Shown here: positions 50,841-59,445 of the stretch, piece after piece | Position numbering within the stretch: the first letter of the stretch is position 1 | How the letters are laid out: every line of letters begins with the position of its first letter | Assembly (NCBI RefSeq): GCF_014784055.1 | Contig: NZ_CP061813.1 | Location: 459,501 to 523,500 of the forward strand | Source of the DNA: Polaribacter haliotis | Lineage (GTDB): Bacteria; Bacteroidota; Bacteroidia; Flavobacteriales; Flavobacteriaceae | Direction: 5' to 3' | DNA: 64,000 nucleotides | Made by a program: the position numbers and the translations under genes | The notes under the pieces: model-generated | The model's input: only the letters and a program-made list of their open reading frames with translations | The model's database searches: none | Told to the model about the DNA's origin: nothing

Positions 50841-53477
50841 TTAATTTTTCTTTTGAACTGTATCTTTTTTCTTCTTTCCAAAAAGACCCCCTAAAACATC
50901 TTTAACTTTGTCTTTTACAGCCTCTTTTGGTGTTTCTTTGGTTTTTGTTGAGTCTTTTGAGGCGTCTTTGGGTTTATCTTTATTTCCTCCTAATAAACCT
51001 AAAAGTTTGTCTTTTCCTTTATCTACTAAATTTTGTTTTTGCTTCTCTACAATTGTTTTCATTAAATTGGAAGTTGCATCTTTAATGTTTGTTGAGAAAT
51101 TAGGACTCGAAAAACTACCAGTTAAATTGGCATTTACTGGAATTGTTTTAATTTCATCTGCATCTTTCGCCGTTAATTTTGCAATGGCATTTGTAACTGT
51201 GGTTCCTAAATATTTTACTGGTAAATTAAAAACAATATCGTAATTCATAGAATTATCGAAACCATGTTTTCCTCCAATTTGAATGCCAATATCTTTATAA
51301 TTAAGGTTGAAAGGTTTTACAGAAACTTCACCATTATCAAAGGTAAAAAGTGCACTTGCTTCATTTAAATTCAGTTTACTAACATCTAAAAAATCTACTT
51401 TAGAGCCAATGGCACCTAGCACTTTAGAATTTGCAACTTTTAATTTTGTGTTTAATAATTGCCCTAATAAATCTCCAGTTATCGATTTTAGAACTGGTGT
51501 CATATCTTCCGATAAATCTCCAGAAACTTTAATCGTAGAATTTATTTTACCTTCTAAACTTTCTGCAATAGGAGCAATGGCTTTTAACATTTCTAATTGA
51601 GAGAAAGATTCTGCAATATTTAATTCTTGCAGTTTTAAATCCATCGTAAAATTCGATTTGTTTCCTTTGGTAGAAACTTTTCCATTGAAACCGATTTTAC
51701 CATCAAAAATATTAGAACTTACATTTTGTAGACTTACAGCTTCATCTTTTATCAATAAATTACCAACCACATTTTTTAGAGTGATGTTATCATACAAAAC
51801 AGTTGTAGCTTTTGCATTTAATTTCACATCTAAAAAAGCAGGGATTTTTAAAGCTCTCGTTTCTGTAGAAGCTGTTTTTTCTTCTGTTTTAGCTAAAAAA
51901 TCGTCTACTTTTAAATTATTAGAATTTAAAGTGAAGTTTCCTTTTAGTTGTTGATCTTTAAACAAATAACCATAGAAATTTTCTAAATTTCCAGAAATAT
52001 CTATATCAGATGAACCTGTTTTTGCCTTAAATTCTTCTAATTTAATAGTATTTGTATTAAAAGTTACAGAGGTTTTATCGATTATAAACTCATTCGCAAC
52101 ATCTTCACCTTTATATTTAAAATTAGAAACAGCAATATTTCCTTTGTTTTTTATATTCTGATAATTTCCTTTGTCAACAGAATTCATATCGAAATTTGTA
52201 GTCACATCTGCCTTTAAAATTCCTTCCAACTCGTTTTCAAGTTTTACAGGATATACCTTGCTAATATTTGCCAAATTAATCGTTCCATTTGCCTTTAAGT
52301 TGATATTTGCATTTTCTGTAATGTTCGAAATATTTCCACTTGCATTAAATACATCTTTATCAATTTTAAAGGACGTATTATTTATAGCAACATACGTGTC
52401 TTTTACAAGTCCAGTTTTATTGATAATATTCGCATCCAAATTAATATTCTGAACCGCTTTTGGTAAATCTGCATATTTAAACATTGCATTTTTAGAGATA
52501 AAAGAAATATCTAATTTAGGGATTGTAGTTTTTGAATACGTACCTTTTACAGTTCCATTTAAGTCGAAATTACCTTCTGTGGTTACAGATGCTAAATTCC
52601 CTGAATATTGTTTAGGAACTAAAGCCAACAAGTTTTTAAAAGATGATGTTGGTGTTTTAAAAGTAATATCATACAATTGATTATCATCCACCAATTGAAT
52701 AAAACCATCAAATTCTAAAGGCAATTGATTGATATATCCTGTGTTTTCTTTGAATGTATATTTTAAGTTTTTTATATCGATTCCTAAAACTGCATCTAAT
52801 TTTACAGCTACATTTTTAAAGTAATTTACATTTTCCATGTCAAAAGACAATTTTGCAGTGGTTTCTGTATCTAAATCTAAAATATCTTTTGCGAAATTTC
52901 CTTTTCCTGTATGGTAAAAGCTATCTAAACTCATTTTCATTTGCGAATTCTCATCCATATAATTAAAACTCATATTCTCCAACTCATATTCCTGAATATT
53001 TAGAGAAAGTGAATTTTCAGTTGAGGCATTTGGTGTTGCTTCATTTTTTAAAGCAATATCGTAATTCCCAATATTATCTTTGTTGAAAATAATATTTACA
53101 GCACCATTTTCTGCAGAAATACTTTTAATTTCTAAAGTTTCATCAGCACTTTTAAAAAGTTCTGTGATGTTTAAATTAAGGTTTAATTTCTTGGAATTGA
53201 ATAAAGTATCTCCAAGAAATGGTTCTTTATTAATAACAGCAATATCGTTAATGGTTAAACTTGCTGATGGGAAGTTTCGAAACAAACTTAAATCGGTTTC
53301 TTTAAAAGTAACTTCGGCATTTATATTATTGTTCACAGTATTTGCTACCATTTGAACAATTTTATCTTTAAACAAAAACGGAATTGAAACCAACCCAATT
53401 AGTAAAACTAACAGCGTTATTGCAACCCATTTTATTATTTTTTTAGCTGTAGATTTCTTTGCTTTTTCTGTTTTCAT
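50841..53477 (-). CDS. AsmA-family (AsmA/YhjG-like) large periplasmic protein
   Basis: 878 residues. One N-terminal membrane anchor (IIKWVAITLLVLLIGLVSIP) is followed by a very long beta-rich periplasmic region of repeated strand blocks, as in AsmA, TamB and YhdP proteins (for example GISNITENANINLKANGTIN-type repeats; NSTIKVSGDLSEDMTPVLKS). The last about 70 residues are a Lys/Asp-rich, low-complexity tail (DKPKDASKDSTKTKETPKEA). AsmA-like proteins are proposed to move phospholipids to the outer membrane; here that is by family. A terminator of ybaB sits 24 bases before its start. Confidence 0.88.
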   Translation of the reverse strand: MKTEKAKKSTAKKIIKWVAITLLVLLIGLVSIPFLFKDKIVQMVANTVNNNINAEVTFKETDLSLFRNFPSASLTINDIAVINKEPFLGDTLFNSKKLNLNLNITELFKSADETLEIKSISAENGAVNIIFNKDNIGNYDIALKNEATPNASTENSLSLNIQEYELENMSFNYMDENSQMKMSLDSFYHTGKGNFAKDILDLDTETTAKLSFDMENVNYFKNVAVKLDAVLGIDIKNLKYTFKENTGYINQLPLEFDGFIQLVDDNQLYDITFKTPTSSFKNLLALVPKQYSGNLASVTTEGNFDLNGTVKGTYSKTTIPKLDISFISKNAMFKYADLPKAVQNINLDANIINKTGLVKDTYVAINNTSFKIDKDVFNASGNISNITENANINLKANGTINLANISKVYPVKLENELEGILKADVTTNFDMNSVDKGNYQNIKNKGNIAVSNFKYKGEDVANEFIIDKTSVTFNTNTIKLEEFKAKTGSSDIDISGNLENFYGYLFKDQQLKGNFTLNSNNLKVDDFLAKTEEKTASTETRALKIPAFLDVKLNAKATTVLYDNITLKNVVGNLLIKDEAVSLQNVSSNIFDGKIGFNGKVSTKGNKSNFTMDLKLQELNIAESFSQLEMLKAIAPIAESLEGKINSTIKVSGDLSEDMTPVLKSITGDLLGQLLNTKLKVANSKVLGAIGSKVDFLDVSKLNLNEASALFTFDNGEVSVKPFNLNYKDIGIQIGGKHGFDNSMNYDIVFNLPVKYLGTTVTNAIAKLTAKDADEIKTIPVNANLTGSFSSPNFSTNIKDATSNLMKTIVEKQKQNLVDKGKDKLLGLLGGNKDKPKDASKDSTKTKETPKEAVKDKVKDVLGGLFGKKKKDTVQKKN

Positions 53478-53500
53478 TTTTATCTATATTATTACAAAAC

Positions 53501-53529
53501 AAAAATACCTCTTTTACAGAGGTATTTTT
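53501..53529 (-). terminator. Hairpin after ybaB, overlapping a TATTTTTG box of the AsmA-like gene
   Basis: AAAAATACCTC (53501-53511), TTTTACA, GAGGTATTTTT (53519-53529). On the minus strand a T-tract follows the stem. TATTTTTG at 53500-53507 (minus) fits a -7 box for the AsmA-like gene. Confidence 0.75.
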
Positions 53530-53653
53530 GTTTAAATGATGTTAAATGTAACTCGTATGAAAATCAGCAAAAAAAATATACAGTTTTCAACATTTAACAA
53601 CTTTGTCTTTATACTTAATTCTAAAAGCGAAGCGATCTTAATTCTACTTCAGT

Positions 53654-53977
53654 TTACTTAAACATATCCATTCCTGGAATATTTGGCATTCCAGCTTTTG
53701 CTGCAACCGCCATTTCATTTTCGTTAATTTGTGTTGCTTTTTCGATGGCTTTATTTAATGTAAGAATTAAGTAATCTTCTAATTCTTCAGCATCATTAAG
53801 CAAAGAATCGTCAATAGAAATTGCTTTTATTTGTCTGTTTGCAGTTAAAGTTACTTTTACTTTTCCATCAGAAGAACTTTCATCAACCAAAACCGAATTT
53901 AATCTTACTTTAGTCTCCTCAACTTTTTGTTGCGCTTCCTTTAATTTACCCATCATTCCTGAAATATCTCCGAACAT
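53654..53977 (-). CDS. YbaB/EbfC family nucleoid-associated protein
   Basis: 107 residues, full length. The family pattern is visible: [20 protein letters not shown], the [20 protein letters not shown] strand, and [19 protein letters not shown]. YbaB binds DNA as a tweezer-shaped dimer. It is usually found with dnaX and recR; here neither is present. A TAAATTTG box at 54014-54021 (minus) is a candidate promoter element, shared in a compact divergent region with the oligopeptidase gene. Confidence 0.93.
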   Translation of the reverse strand: MFGDISGMMGKLKEAQQKVEETKVRLNSVLVDESSSDGKVKVTLTANRQIKAISIDDSLLNDAEELEDYLILTLNKAIEKATQINENEMAVAAKAGMPNIPGMDMFK

Positions 53978-54053
53978 AATTTTATGAATTTAATTTAACA
54001 ATTTATTTTGATGCAAATTTACTAAATTTAGAAAGAATTTAAACCAAATAAAA

Positions 54054-56237
54054 ATGAGGAAAATATTTATATTATCTACGTTATTAAGTCTTATTTTTGC
54101 TGTCGCTTGTAAAAATGAAACCATGAAGAATACAGATGCAAAAGCACCTATAGCATACAAACAACCAACTACTTTAGAAAAACACGGAGATGTAAGAATC
54201 GATAATTATTTTTGGATGCGTTTGTCCGATAAACAAAAATTAACGGAAGTTAACGATAAACAAACTCAGAAAGTAATCGATTATTTAGAAGAAGAAAATG
54301 CTTATTACGATAAAATTACAGCATATACCAAAAAATTCGAAGCGGAATTATTCGAAGAAATGAAAGGTAGAATTAAAGAAGACGATTCTTCTGTACCTTA
54401 TAAAGACAATGGTTATTTTTACATTACACGCTATGAAAAAGGAATGCAATATCCTATTTATAGTAGAAAAAAAGGCAATTTAGAAGCAGAAGAACAAGTA
54501 ATGTTCAACGTAAACGAAATGGCAAAAGAATATGATTATTATCAATTAGGAGGTTTAAATATTTCGAATGATAATAAATTGGCCGTTTTTGCAACTGATA
54601 CAGTTAGTAGAAGACAGTATTTTTTACGCGTAAAAAACTTAGAAACTGGCGAAATTTATAAAGATATTATAGATAATACAACTGGAGGTTCTGTTTGGGC
54701 GAACGATAATAAAACGTTTTTTTATACCAAAAAAGATCCAGTAACTTTAAGAAGTTCTAAGGTTTACAGACATGTTTTAGGAACATCAGCTTTGGAAGAT
54801 GTAGAAGTGTATCATGAAGAAGATGAAACTTTTGGAACCTATGTAACAAAATCAAAATCAAATAAATACATAATTGTAGGTTCTTACAGCACAGTTTCTA
54901 CAGAGGCTCAGTTTTTAGATGCAGATAAACCAACAAGTAGCTTGCAAATGTTGCAACCTCGTGAACGTGATTTGGAATATAGTGTGGCACATTTTGGAGA
55001 CGATTTTTATTTATTAACGAATAAAGATGGCGCAACCAATTTTAAATTGATGAAAACACCCGTTTCTAAAACTGAGAAAGAGAATTGGGTTGATGTAATT
55101 CCACATAGAGAAGATACTTTATTGGAAGATTTTTCCATATTTAAAAACTTTTTAGTTTTGGAAGAGCGTAATAACGGTTTGAATAAAGTCCGTATAAAAC
55201 GTTGGGACGCAAAAGAAGATTATTATTTACCTTTTGATGAAGAAACGTATTCCACAAGTGTATATGCGAACCCAGATTTCGATACAAATATTATTCGTTA
55301 TTCTTACAATTCTTTTACAACACCAGCTTCTGTAATCGATTTTAATATGGATGATAAATCTAAAGAAATAAAAAAAGAACAAGAAGTTTTAGGAGGAAAG
55401 TTCAACAAAGAAAACTATAAAAGTAAACGAGTTTGGGCAACTGCAAGAGATGGAAAGAAAGTTGCCATTTCTTTGGTGTATCATAAAGATACCGAATTAA
55501 ATGCAGAAACACCATTATTACAATATGCCTACGGTTCTTACGGATATACAATTCCTGATGGATTTTCCACAACACGTTTAAGTCTTTTAGACAGAGGTTT
55601 TGTATATGCTTTGGCTCATATTCGTGGAAGTCAGTATTTAGGAAGAGAATGGTATGAAGATGGAAAAATGCTAAATAAAAAGAACACTTTTAACGATTTT
55701 GTAGATTGTTCTAAATATTTAATTAAAAATAATTATACGTCACCAAAACATTTATATGCAATGGGTGGTTCTGCTGGTGGTTTATTAATGGGCGCTGTTG
55801 TAAACATGAATCCTGAATTGTATAATGGAATTATTGCTGCTGTACCTTTTGTGGATGTAATTTCTACAATGATAGACGATTCGATTCCTTTAACGACAGG
55901 AGAATATGACGAATGGGGAAACCCGAATGATAAAGAATATTACGATTATATAAAATCGTATTCTCCTTACGATCAAGTGGAAGCTAAAACATATCCAAAT
56001 ATTTTGGTAACTACTGGTTTTCACGATTCTCAAGTGCAATATTGGGAGCCTGCAAAATGGGTTGCAAAACTTCGTGAATTAAAAACGGATAATAATTTAT
56101 TAATGCTAAGAACAAATATGGAAGCTGGTCATGGAGGTGCTTCAGGACGTTTTGATGCTTTAAAAGAAACGGCTAAAGATTATACGTTTTTCTTGGCATT
56201 AGAAAACAAATTAGACGTAGAACTAATTAAGCCTTAA
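54054..56237 (+). CDS. Prolyl oligopeptidase family (S9A, oligopeptidase B-like) lipoprotein
   Basis: 727 residues. Lipobox at LIFAVACKNE. An N-terminal seven-bladed propeller (about residues 30-430) precedes the alpha/beta hydrolase: nucleophile Ser in AMGGSAGGLLMGAVVNMNPE (about 570), Asp in NILVTTGFHDSQVQ region (about 655) and His in EAGHGGASGRF (about 691). The family cuts short peptides after Pro or basic residues; specificity here is not certain. As a lipoprotein it acts in the periplasm or on the surface. The gene is divergent from ybaB. Confidence 0.9.
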   Translation: MRKIFILSTLLSLIFAVACKNETMKNTDAKAPIAYKQPTTLEKHGDVRIDNYFWMRLSDKQKLTEVNDKQTQKVIDYLEEENAYYDKITAYTKKFEAELFEEMKGRIKEDDSSVPYKDNGYFYITRYEKGMQYPIYSRKKGNLEAEEQVMFNVNEMAKEYDYYQLGGLNISNDNKLAVFATDTVSRRQYFLRVKNLETGEIYKDIIDNTTGGSVWANDNKTFFYTKKDPVTLRSSKVYRHVLGTSALEDVEVYHEEDETFGTYVTKSKSNKYIIVGSYSTVSTEAQFLDADKPTSSLQMLQPRERDLEYSVAHFGDDFYLLTNKDGATNFKLMKTPVSKTEKENWVDVIPHREDTLLEDFSIFKNFLVLEERNNGLNKVRIKRWDAKEDYYLPFDEETYSTSVYANPDFDTNIIRYSYNSFTTPASVIDFNMDDKSKEIKKEQEVLGGKFNKENYKSKRVWATARDGKKVAISLVYHKDTELNAETPLLQYAYGSYGYTIPDGFSTTRLSLLDRGFVYALAHIRGSQYLGREWYEDGKMLNKKNTFNDFVDCSKYLIKNNYTSPKHLYAMGGSAGGLLMGAVVNMNPELYNGIIAAVPFVDVISTMIDDSIPLTTGEYDEWGNPNDKEYYDYIKSYSPYDQVEAKTYPNILVTTGFHDSQVQYWEPAKWVAKLRELKTDNNLLMLRTNMEAGHGGASGRFDALKETAKDYTFFLALENKLDVELIKP

Positions 56238-56266
56238 AATCAATTTTATATTTCATTTCGAAACTG

Positions 56267-56274
56267 TACTTTTG
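56267..56274 (+). promoter_or_regulatory. Predicted -7 element of the cysteine-synthase-like gene
   Basis: TACTTTTG fits TAnnTTTG; no TTG at -33. The transcript would include the hairpin repeat at 56300-56366. Confidence 0.4.
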
Positions 56275-56299
56275 CAAGCGTTAAAAAGATAAGTTAAAG

Positions 56300-56366
56300 C
56301 GTCATTGCAAGCAACGAACCAATCTGTTTTTTTAAACAGAATTTGTTTAATTTTATTGAGATGACG
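56300..56366. repeat. Hairpin repeat element in the leader of the cysteine-synthase-like gene
   Basis: CGTCAT (56300-56305) pairs with ATGACG (56361-56366); an inner CTGTTT/AAACAG stem is at 56324-56339. The outer unit resembles the GTCATTGC...CAATCTG repeats I recall in many bacteria. The right end contains an ATG that could be mistaken for a start codon. Confidence 0.7.
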
Positions 56367-56384
56367 TTTTATTACAGAGATAGA

Positions 56385-57380
56385 ATGATTAAAAATAAAG
56401 GAATTAATAATAGCATTTTAGAATTAGTTGGAGAAACGCCATTAATTAAACTTCAAAAAATTACAAAGAATTTAAAAGGTTCTTATTTTGCGAAAGTAGA
56501 AGCTTTTAATCCTGGTCATTCATCAAAAGACAGAATTGCTTTGCATATTATTAATGATGCAGAAAAAAAAGGAATTCTTAAAAAAGGAGCAACTATTGTA
56601 GAAACTACTTCAGGAAATACTGGTTTTAGTTTAGCAATGATAAGTATTGTAAAAGGGTACAAATGTATTTTAGCTGTAAGTGATAAATCTTCACAAGATA
56701 AAATAGATTTATTAAAAACAATGGGAGCAGAAGTGCATGTTTGTCCTGCAAATGTTCCTGCAGACGACCCAAGATCTTATTACGAAGTGGCTAAAACGAT
56801 TCATAAGAAAACTAAGAACTCTGTGTATATCAATCAGTATTTTAATGAATTAAATATTGAAGCACATTACAGAACTACAGGGCCAGAAATTTGGGAACAA
56901 ACAGCTGGTAAAATTACACATTTAGTAGCCGCAAGTGGAACAGGAGGCACAATTTCTGGAGTAGGAAAATACCTAAAAGAGCAAAACTCAACTATTAAAA
57001 TTTTAGGCGTAGATGCGATTGGTTCTGTATTAAAGAAGTTCCACGAAACAGGAGAATTCGATACTAATGAAATAAAACCTTATAAAATTGAAGGTTTAGG
57101 AAAAACATTAATTCCTACAGCAACAGATTTTGACGTGATTGATGTTTACGAAAAAGTATCTGATAAAGATGCTGCTTTTGCAGCAAGAGAATTGGTGAAA
57201 ACAGAAGGCCTTTTTTGTGGATATACTTCTGGTGCTGTTATTCAAGCCACCAAACAATATAATACCTTAGAAATTTTCGACGAAAATAGTTTTGTGGTTT
57301 TAATCTTTCCTGATCATGGTTCTCGTTATCAAAATAAAATTTACAACGATTCTTGGATGGAAGAACAAGGTTTTTTATAA
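56385..57380 (+). CDS. Cysteine synthase family PLP enzyme, candidate cysteate synthase
   Basis: 332 residues from the chosen start. PLP fold II landmarks: [35 protein letters not shown] with the Schiff-base lysine (Lys-48), [20 protein letters not shown], the glycine loop [16 protein letters not shown] and [10 protein letters not shown]. Cysteine synthase-type enzymes replace a leaving group on serine derivatives with a sulphur nucleophile. Because the next gene is an alpha-oxoamine synthase, I suggest it makes cysteate from O-phosphoserine and sulfite for sulfonolipids, as in the Cap pathway; this is not proven. An earlier ATG at 56361 falls inside a hairpin repeat, so 56385 is preferred. 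Confidence 0.85.
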   Translation: MIKNKGINNSILELVGETPLIKLQKITKNLKGSYFAKVEAFNPGHSSKDRIALHIINDAEKKGILKKGATIVETTSGNTGFSLAMISIVKGYKCILAVSDKSSQDKIDLLKTMGAEVHVCPANVPADDPRSYYEVAKTIHKKTKNSVYINQYFNELNIEAHYRTTGPEIWEQTAGKITHLVAASGTGGTISGVGKYLKEQNSTIKILGVDAIGSVLKKFHETGEFDTNEIKPYKIEGLGKTLIPTATDFDVIDVYEKVSDKDAAFAARELVKTEGLFCGYTSGAVIQATKQYNTLEIFDENSFVVLIFPDHGSRYQNKIYNDSWMEEQGFL

Positions 57381-57403
57381 AAACTTTCTTCATTTCGCTA
57401 AAT

Positions 57404-57433
57404 TTGAATAACTGTTTTTATTTGTTACCTTTG
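57404..57433 (+). promoter_or_regulatory. Predicted promoter of the alpha-oxoamine synthase gene
   Basis: TTG (57404-57406), 19-base spacer, TACCTTTG (57426-57433): exact consensus, 23 bases before the ATG at 57456. Confidence 0.75.
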
Positions 57434-57455
57434 CACGCTCAAAAACAGTTGAAAA

Positions 57456-58703
57456 ATGGCGGTAGATTTATTCGATAGAATCATAAAAGACAAAGGTCCC
57501 TTAGGAAAATGGGCAGAACAAGCAGAAGGATATTATGTTTTTCCTAAGTTAGAAGGTCCAATTTCTAATAGAATGTCTTTCAATGGGAAAAAAGTAGTTA
57601 CTTGGAGTATTAACGATTACTTAGGGTTGGCAAATCATCCAGAAGTTTTAAAGGTTGATGGAGCAGCTGCAGCAGCACATGGTATGGCTTATCCAATGGG
57701 AGCTAGAATGATGTCTGGACACACAAAGTTTCATGAACAATTAGAAGTTGAATGTGCAGAATTTGTAGAAAAAGAAGCTTCCTATTTGGTGAATTTTGGT
57801 TACCAAGGTATGGTTTCTGCAATAGACGCATTAGTATCTAAAGACGATATTATAGTGTATGATATGGATACACATGCTTGTATAATAGATGGTGTTCGTT
57901 TACATGCAGGAAAGCGTTTTGTTTATCGTCATAACGATATGGAAAGTTTCGAAAAAAACATAAAACGTGCTGCAAGAATGGCAGAAAAAACTGGAGGTGG
58001 AATTTTAGTTATTTCTGAAGGAGTTTTTGGAATGCGTGGAGAACAAGGTCGTTTAAAAGAGATTGTTGCTTTTAAAAAAGAATATAACTTTAGACTTTTA
58101 GTAGATGATGCTCATGGTTTTGGAACATTAGGTAAAGATGGTAAAGGAACAGGAGTAGAACAAGGTGTTCAAGAAGAAATAGATGTGTATTTTGCAACGT
58201 TTGCAAAATCTATGGCAGGTATTGGAGCTTTCTTTGCTGGTGATAAAGATGTAATTCAGTTTTTACAATACAACATGCGTTCTCAAATGTTTGCTAAGTC
58301 ATTACCAATGGCAATGGTAAAAGGAGCGTTAAAACGTTTAGATATGTTGCGAACAATGCCCGAATTAAAAGCAAAGTTGTGGGAAAATACAAATGCTTTA
58401 CAATCTGGTCTACGTAATGCTGGTTTCGATTTAGGTACAACACAAACTTGTATTACTCCAGTATTTTTAAAAGGAGAAATTCCTGAAGCAATGGCAATGG
58501 TAAACGATTTACGTGAAAACCACGGAATTTTCTGTTCTATTGTTGTGTACCCAGTAATACCAAAAGGTTTAATTATTTTAAGATTAATACCAACAGCCAC
58601 TCATACACAAGAAGATATAGACGAAACTATTACTGCTTTTTCTGCAATTAGAGAAAAATTAGAAGATGGAACGTATAAAAAGATTGCAGCTTCATTGGTG
58701 TAG
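57456..58703 (+). CDS. Alpha-oxoamine synthase family acyltransferase, candidate cysteate or serine fatty acyltransferase
   Basis: 415 residues. PLP fold I, alpha-oxoamine synthase type: NDYLGLANHPEVLK, MGARMMSGHTKFHEQLEVEC, DMDTHACIIDGVRLHAGK, LVDDAHGFGTLGKDGKGTG and the PLP lysine in TFAKSMAGIGAFFAG (Lys-251). The family includes glycine C-acetyltransferase, BioF, serine palmitoyltransferase and cysteate acyltransferase (capnine synthesis). The TFAKSMA motif is like Bacteroidota sphingolipid and sulfonolipid enzymes as I remember them. With the cysteine-synthase-like gene 75 bases upstream, cysteate acyltransferase is the leading guess; serine palmitoyltransferase cannot be excluded. A terminator follows. 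Confidence 0.88.
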   Translation: MAVDLFDRIIKDKGPLGKWAEQAEGYYVFPKLEGPISNRMSFNGKKVVTWSINDYLGLANHPEVLKVDGAAAAAHGMAYPMGARMMSGHTKFHEQLEVECAEFVEKEASYLVNFGYQGMVSAIDALVSKDDIIVYDMDTHACIIDGVRLHAGKRFVYRHNDMESFEKNIKRAARMAEKTGGGILVISEGVFGMRGEQGRLKEIVAFKKEYNFRLLVDDAHGFGTLGKDGKGTGVEQGVQEEIDVYFATFAKSMAGIGAFFAGDKDVIQFLQYNMRSQMFAKSLPMAMVKGALKRLDMLRTMPELKAKLWENTNALQSGLRNAGFDLGTTQTCITPVFLKGEIPEAMAMVNDLRENHGIFCSIVVYPVIPKGLIILRLIPTATHTQEDIDETITAFSAIREKLEDGTYKKIAASLV

Positions 58704-58724
58704 TTTATAAGATTTATAAAACTT

Positions 58725-58753
58725 AAAAACCGAGCTATTGCTCGGTTTTTTTT
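58725..58753 (+). terminator. Terminator of the alpha-oxoamine synthase gene
   Basis: AAAACCGAGC, loop TATT, GCTCGGTTTT, then T-tract; the same design as the guaB terminator at 36418. Confidence 0.95.
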
Positions 58754-58831
58754 ATAATATAACTACAAATATAAACCTCATAATCTTATTAAAGAGTATG
58801 AGGTGTTACTAATTTTATTAAAAAAATTAAA

Positions 58832-59353
58832 TTATTCTTGTGTTTGTTTTGGAACTGTAATTCCTAATTTTTTAACTACTAGTTCTGTGATGTCGAATTT
58901 TTCATCAACAAAGGCAAATTCATTTCCAGAGGTTGTTAAAACCTGTGTATATCCATTTGCTTTAGAAACTTCTGCAATTACATCACTTAATTTTTTATAA
59001 AGAGGGCGCATTAATTCATCTCTTTTTAATTGCATTAAGGTGGTTCCGTTTTTTTTATATTTTTGAATATCTTGCTCCAAAGCGATTAATTCTTTTTGAG
59101 TCGTTTTTTTCATTAATTCGCCCATTTCTTTTTCTTTCGCTTTATAATCTTCGATTTTTGCTTTATAATCTTCGATTTTAGCAGTAAAAGAAGTATCTAA
59201 TTTTGCCCCATAATCTTGCGATAGTTTCATTGCAATTTTGGTTTCTGGCATAATAGTTATAATATATTCACTATTTATAGTACCAACTTTAGTCTGTGCA
59301 ACTGAAACAATGCTTGAAAAAGCAATTAAAAAAAGTATAAATTTAAATTTCAT
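58832..59353 (-). CDS. OmpH/Skp family periplasmic chaperone
   Basis: 173 residues. Signal peptide (MKFKFILFLIAFSSIVSVAQ), then the Skp fold: a short strand (VGTINSEYIITIMPE) and a long coiled coil (about residues 45-125) with charged heptads. Skp holds unfolded outer membrane proteins in the periplasm. The coiled coil contains a 7-residue duplicate, KIEDYKA KIEDYKA, coded by a 21-base tandem repeat. A consensus promoter lies 22 bases upstream. Confidence 0.9.
   Translation of the reverse strand: MKFKFILFLIAFSSIVSVAQTKVGTINSEYIITIMPETKIAMKLSQDYGAKLDTSFTAKIEDYKAKIEDYKAKEKEMGELMKKTTQKELIALEQDIQKYKKNGTTLMQLKRDELMRPLYKKLSDVIAEVSKANGYTQVLTTSGNEFAFVDEKFDITELVVKKLGITVPKQTQE
59139..59180. repeat. 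21-base tandem duplication inside the OmpH/Skp coiled coil
   Basis: Copies 59139-59159 and 59160-59180 differ only in the last base. They encode two successive heptads KIEDYKA. Confidence 0.9.
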
Positions 59354-59375
59354 TATTATTTTATTTTTTGTGCTA

Positions 59376-59405
59376 CAAAGATATAAAAGCGAGTGACTTA
59401 CCCAA
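59376..59405 (-). promoter_or_regulatory. Predicted promoter of the OmpH/Skp gene
   Basis: Minus strand TTG (59403-59405), 19-base spacer, TATCTTTG (59376-59383): exact consensus, 22 bases before the start codon at 59353. Confidence 0.75.
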
Positions 59406-59445
59406 ATATCAACACCATAAAAAAAGTTAAATTTTAATTATGGTC

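Noticed and set aside
50908..52452. Several 90-110-codon open frames antisense to the AsmA-like gene
   Set aside because: Long antisense frames arise from the biased codon use of the real gene; no motifs, starts or promoters.
56343..56384. Earlier starts of the cysteine-synthase-like gene (TTG 56343, ATG 56361)
   Set aside because: Both fall in or at the hairpin repeat; homologues start near MIKNK.
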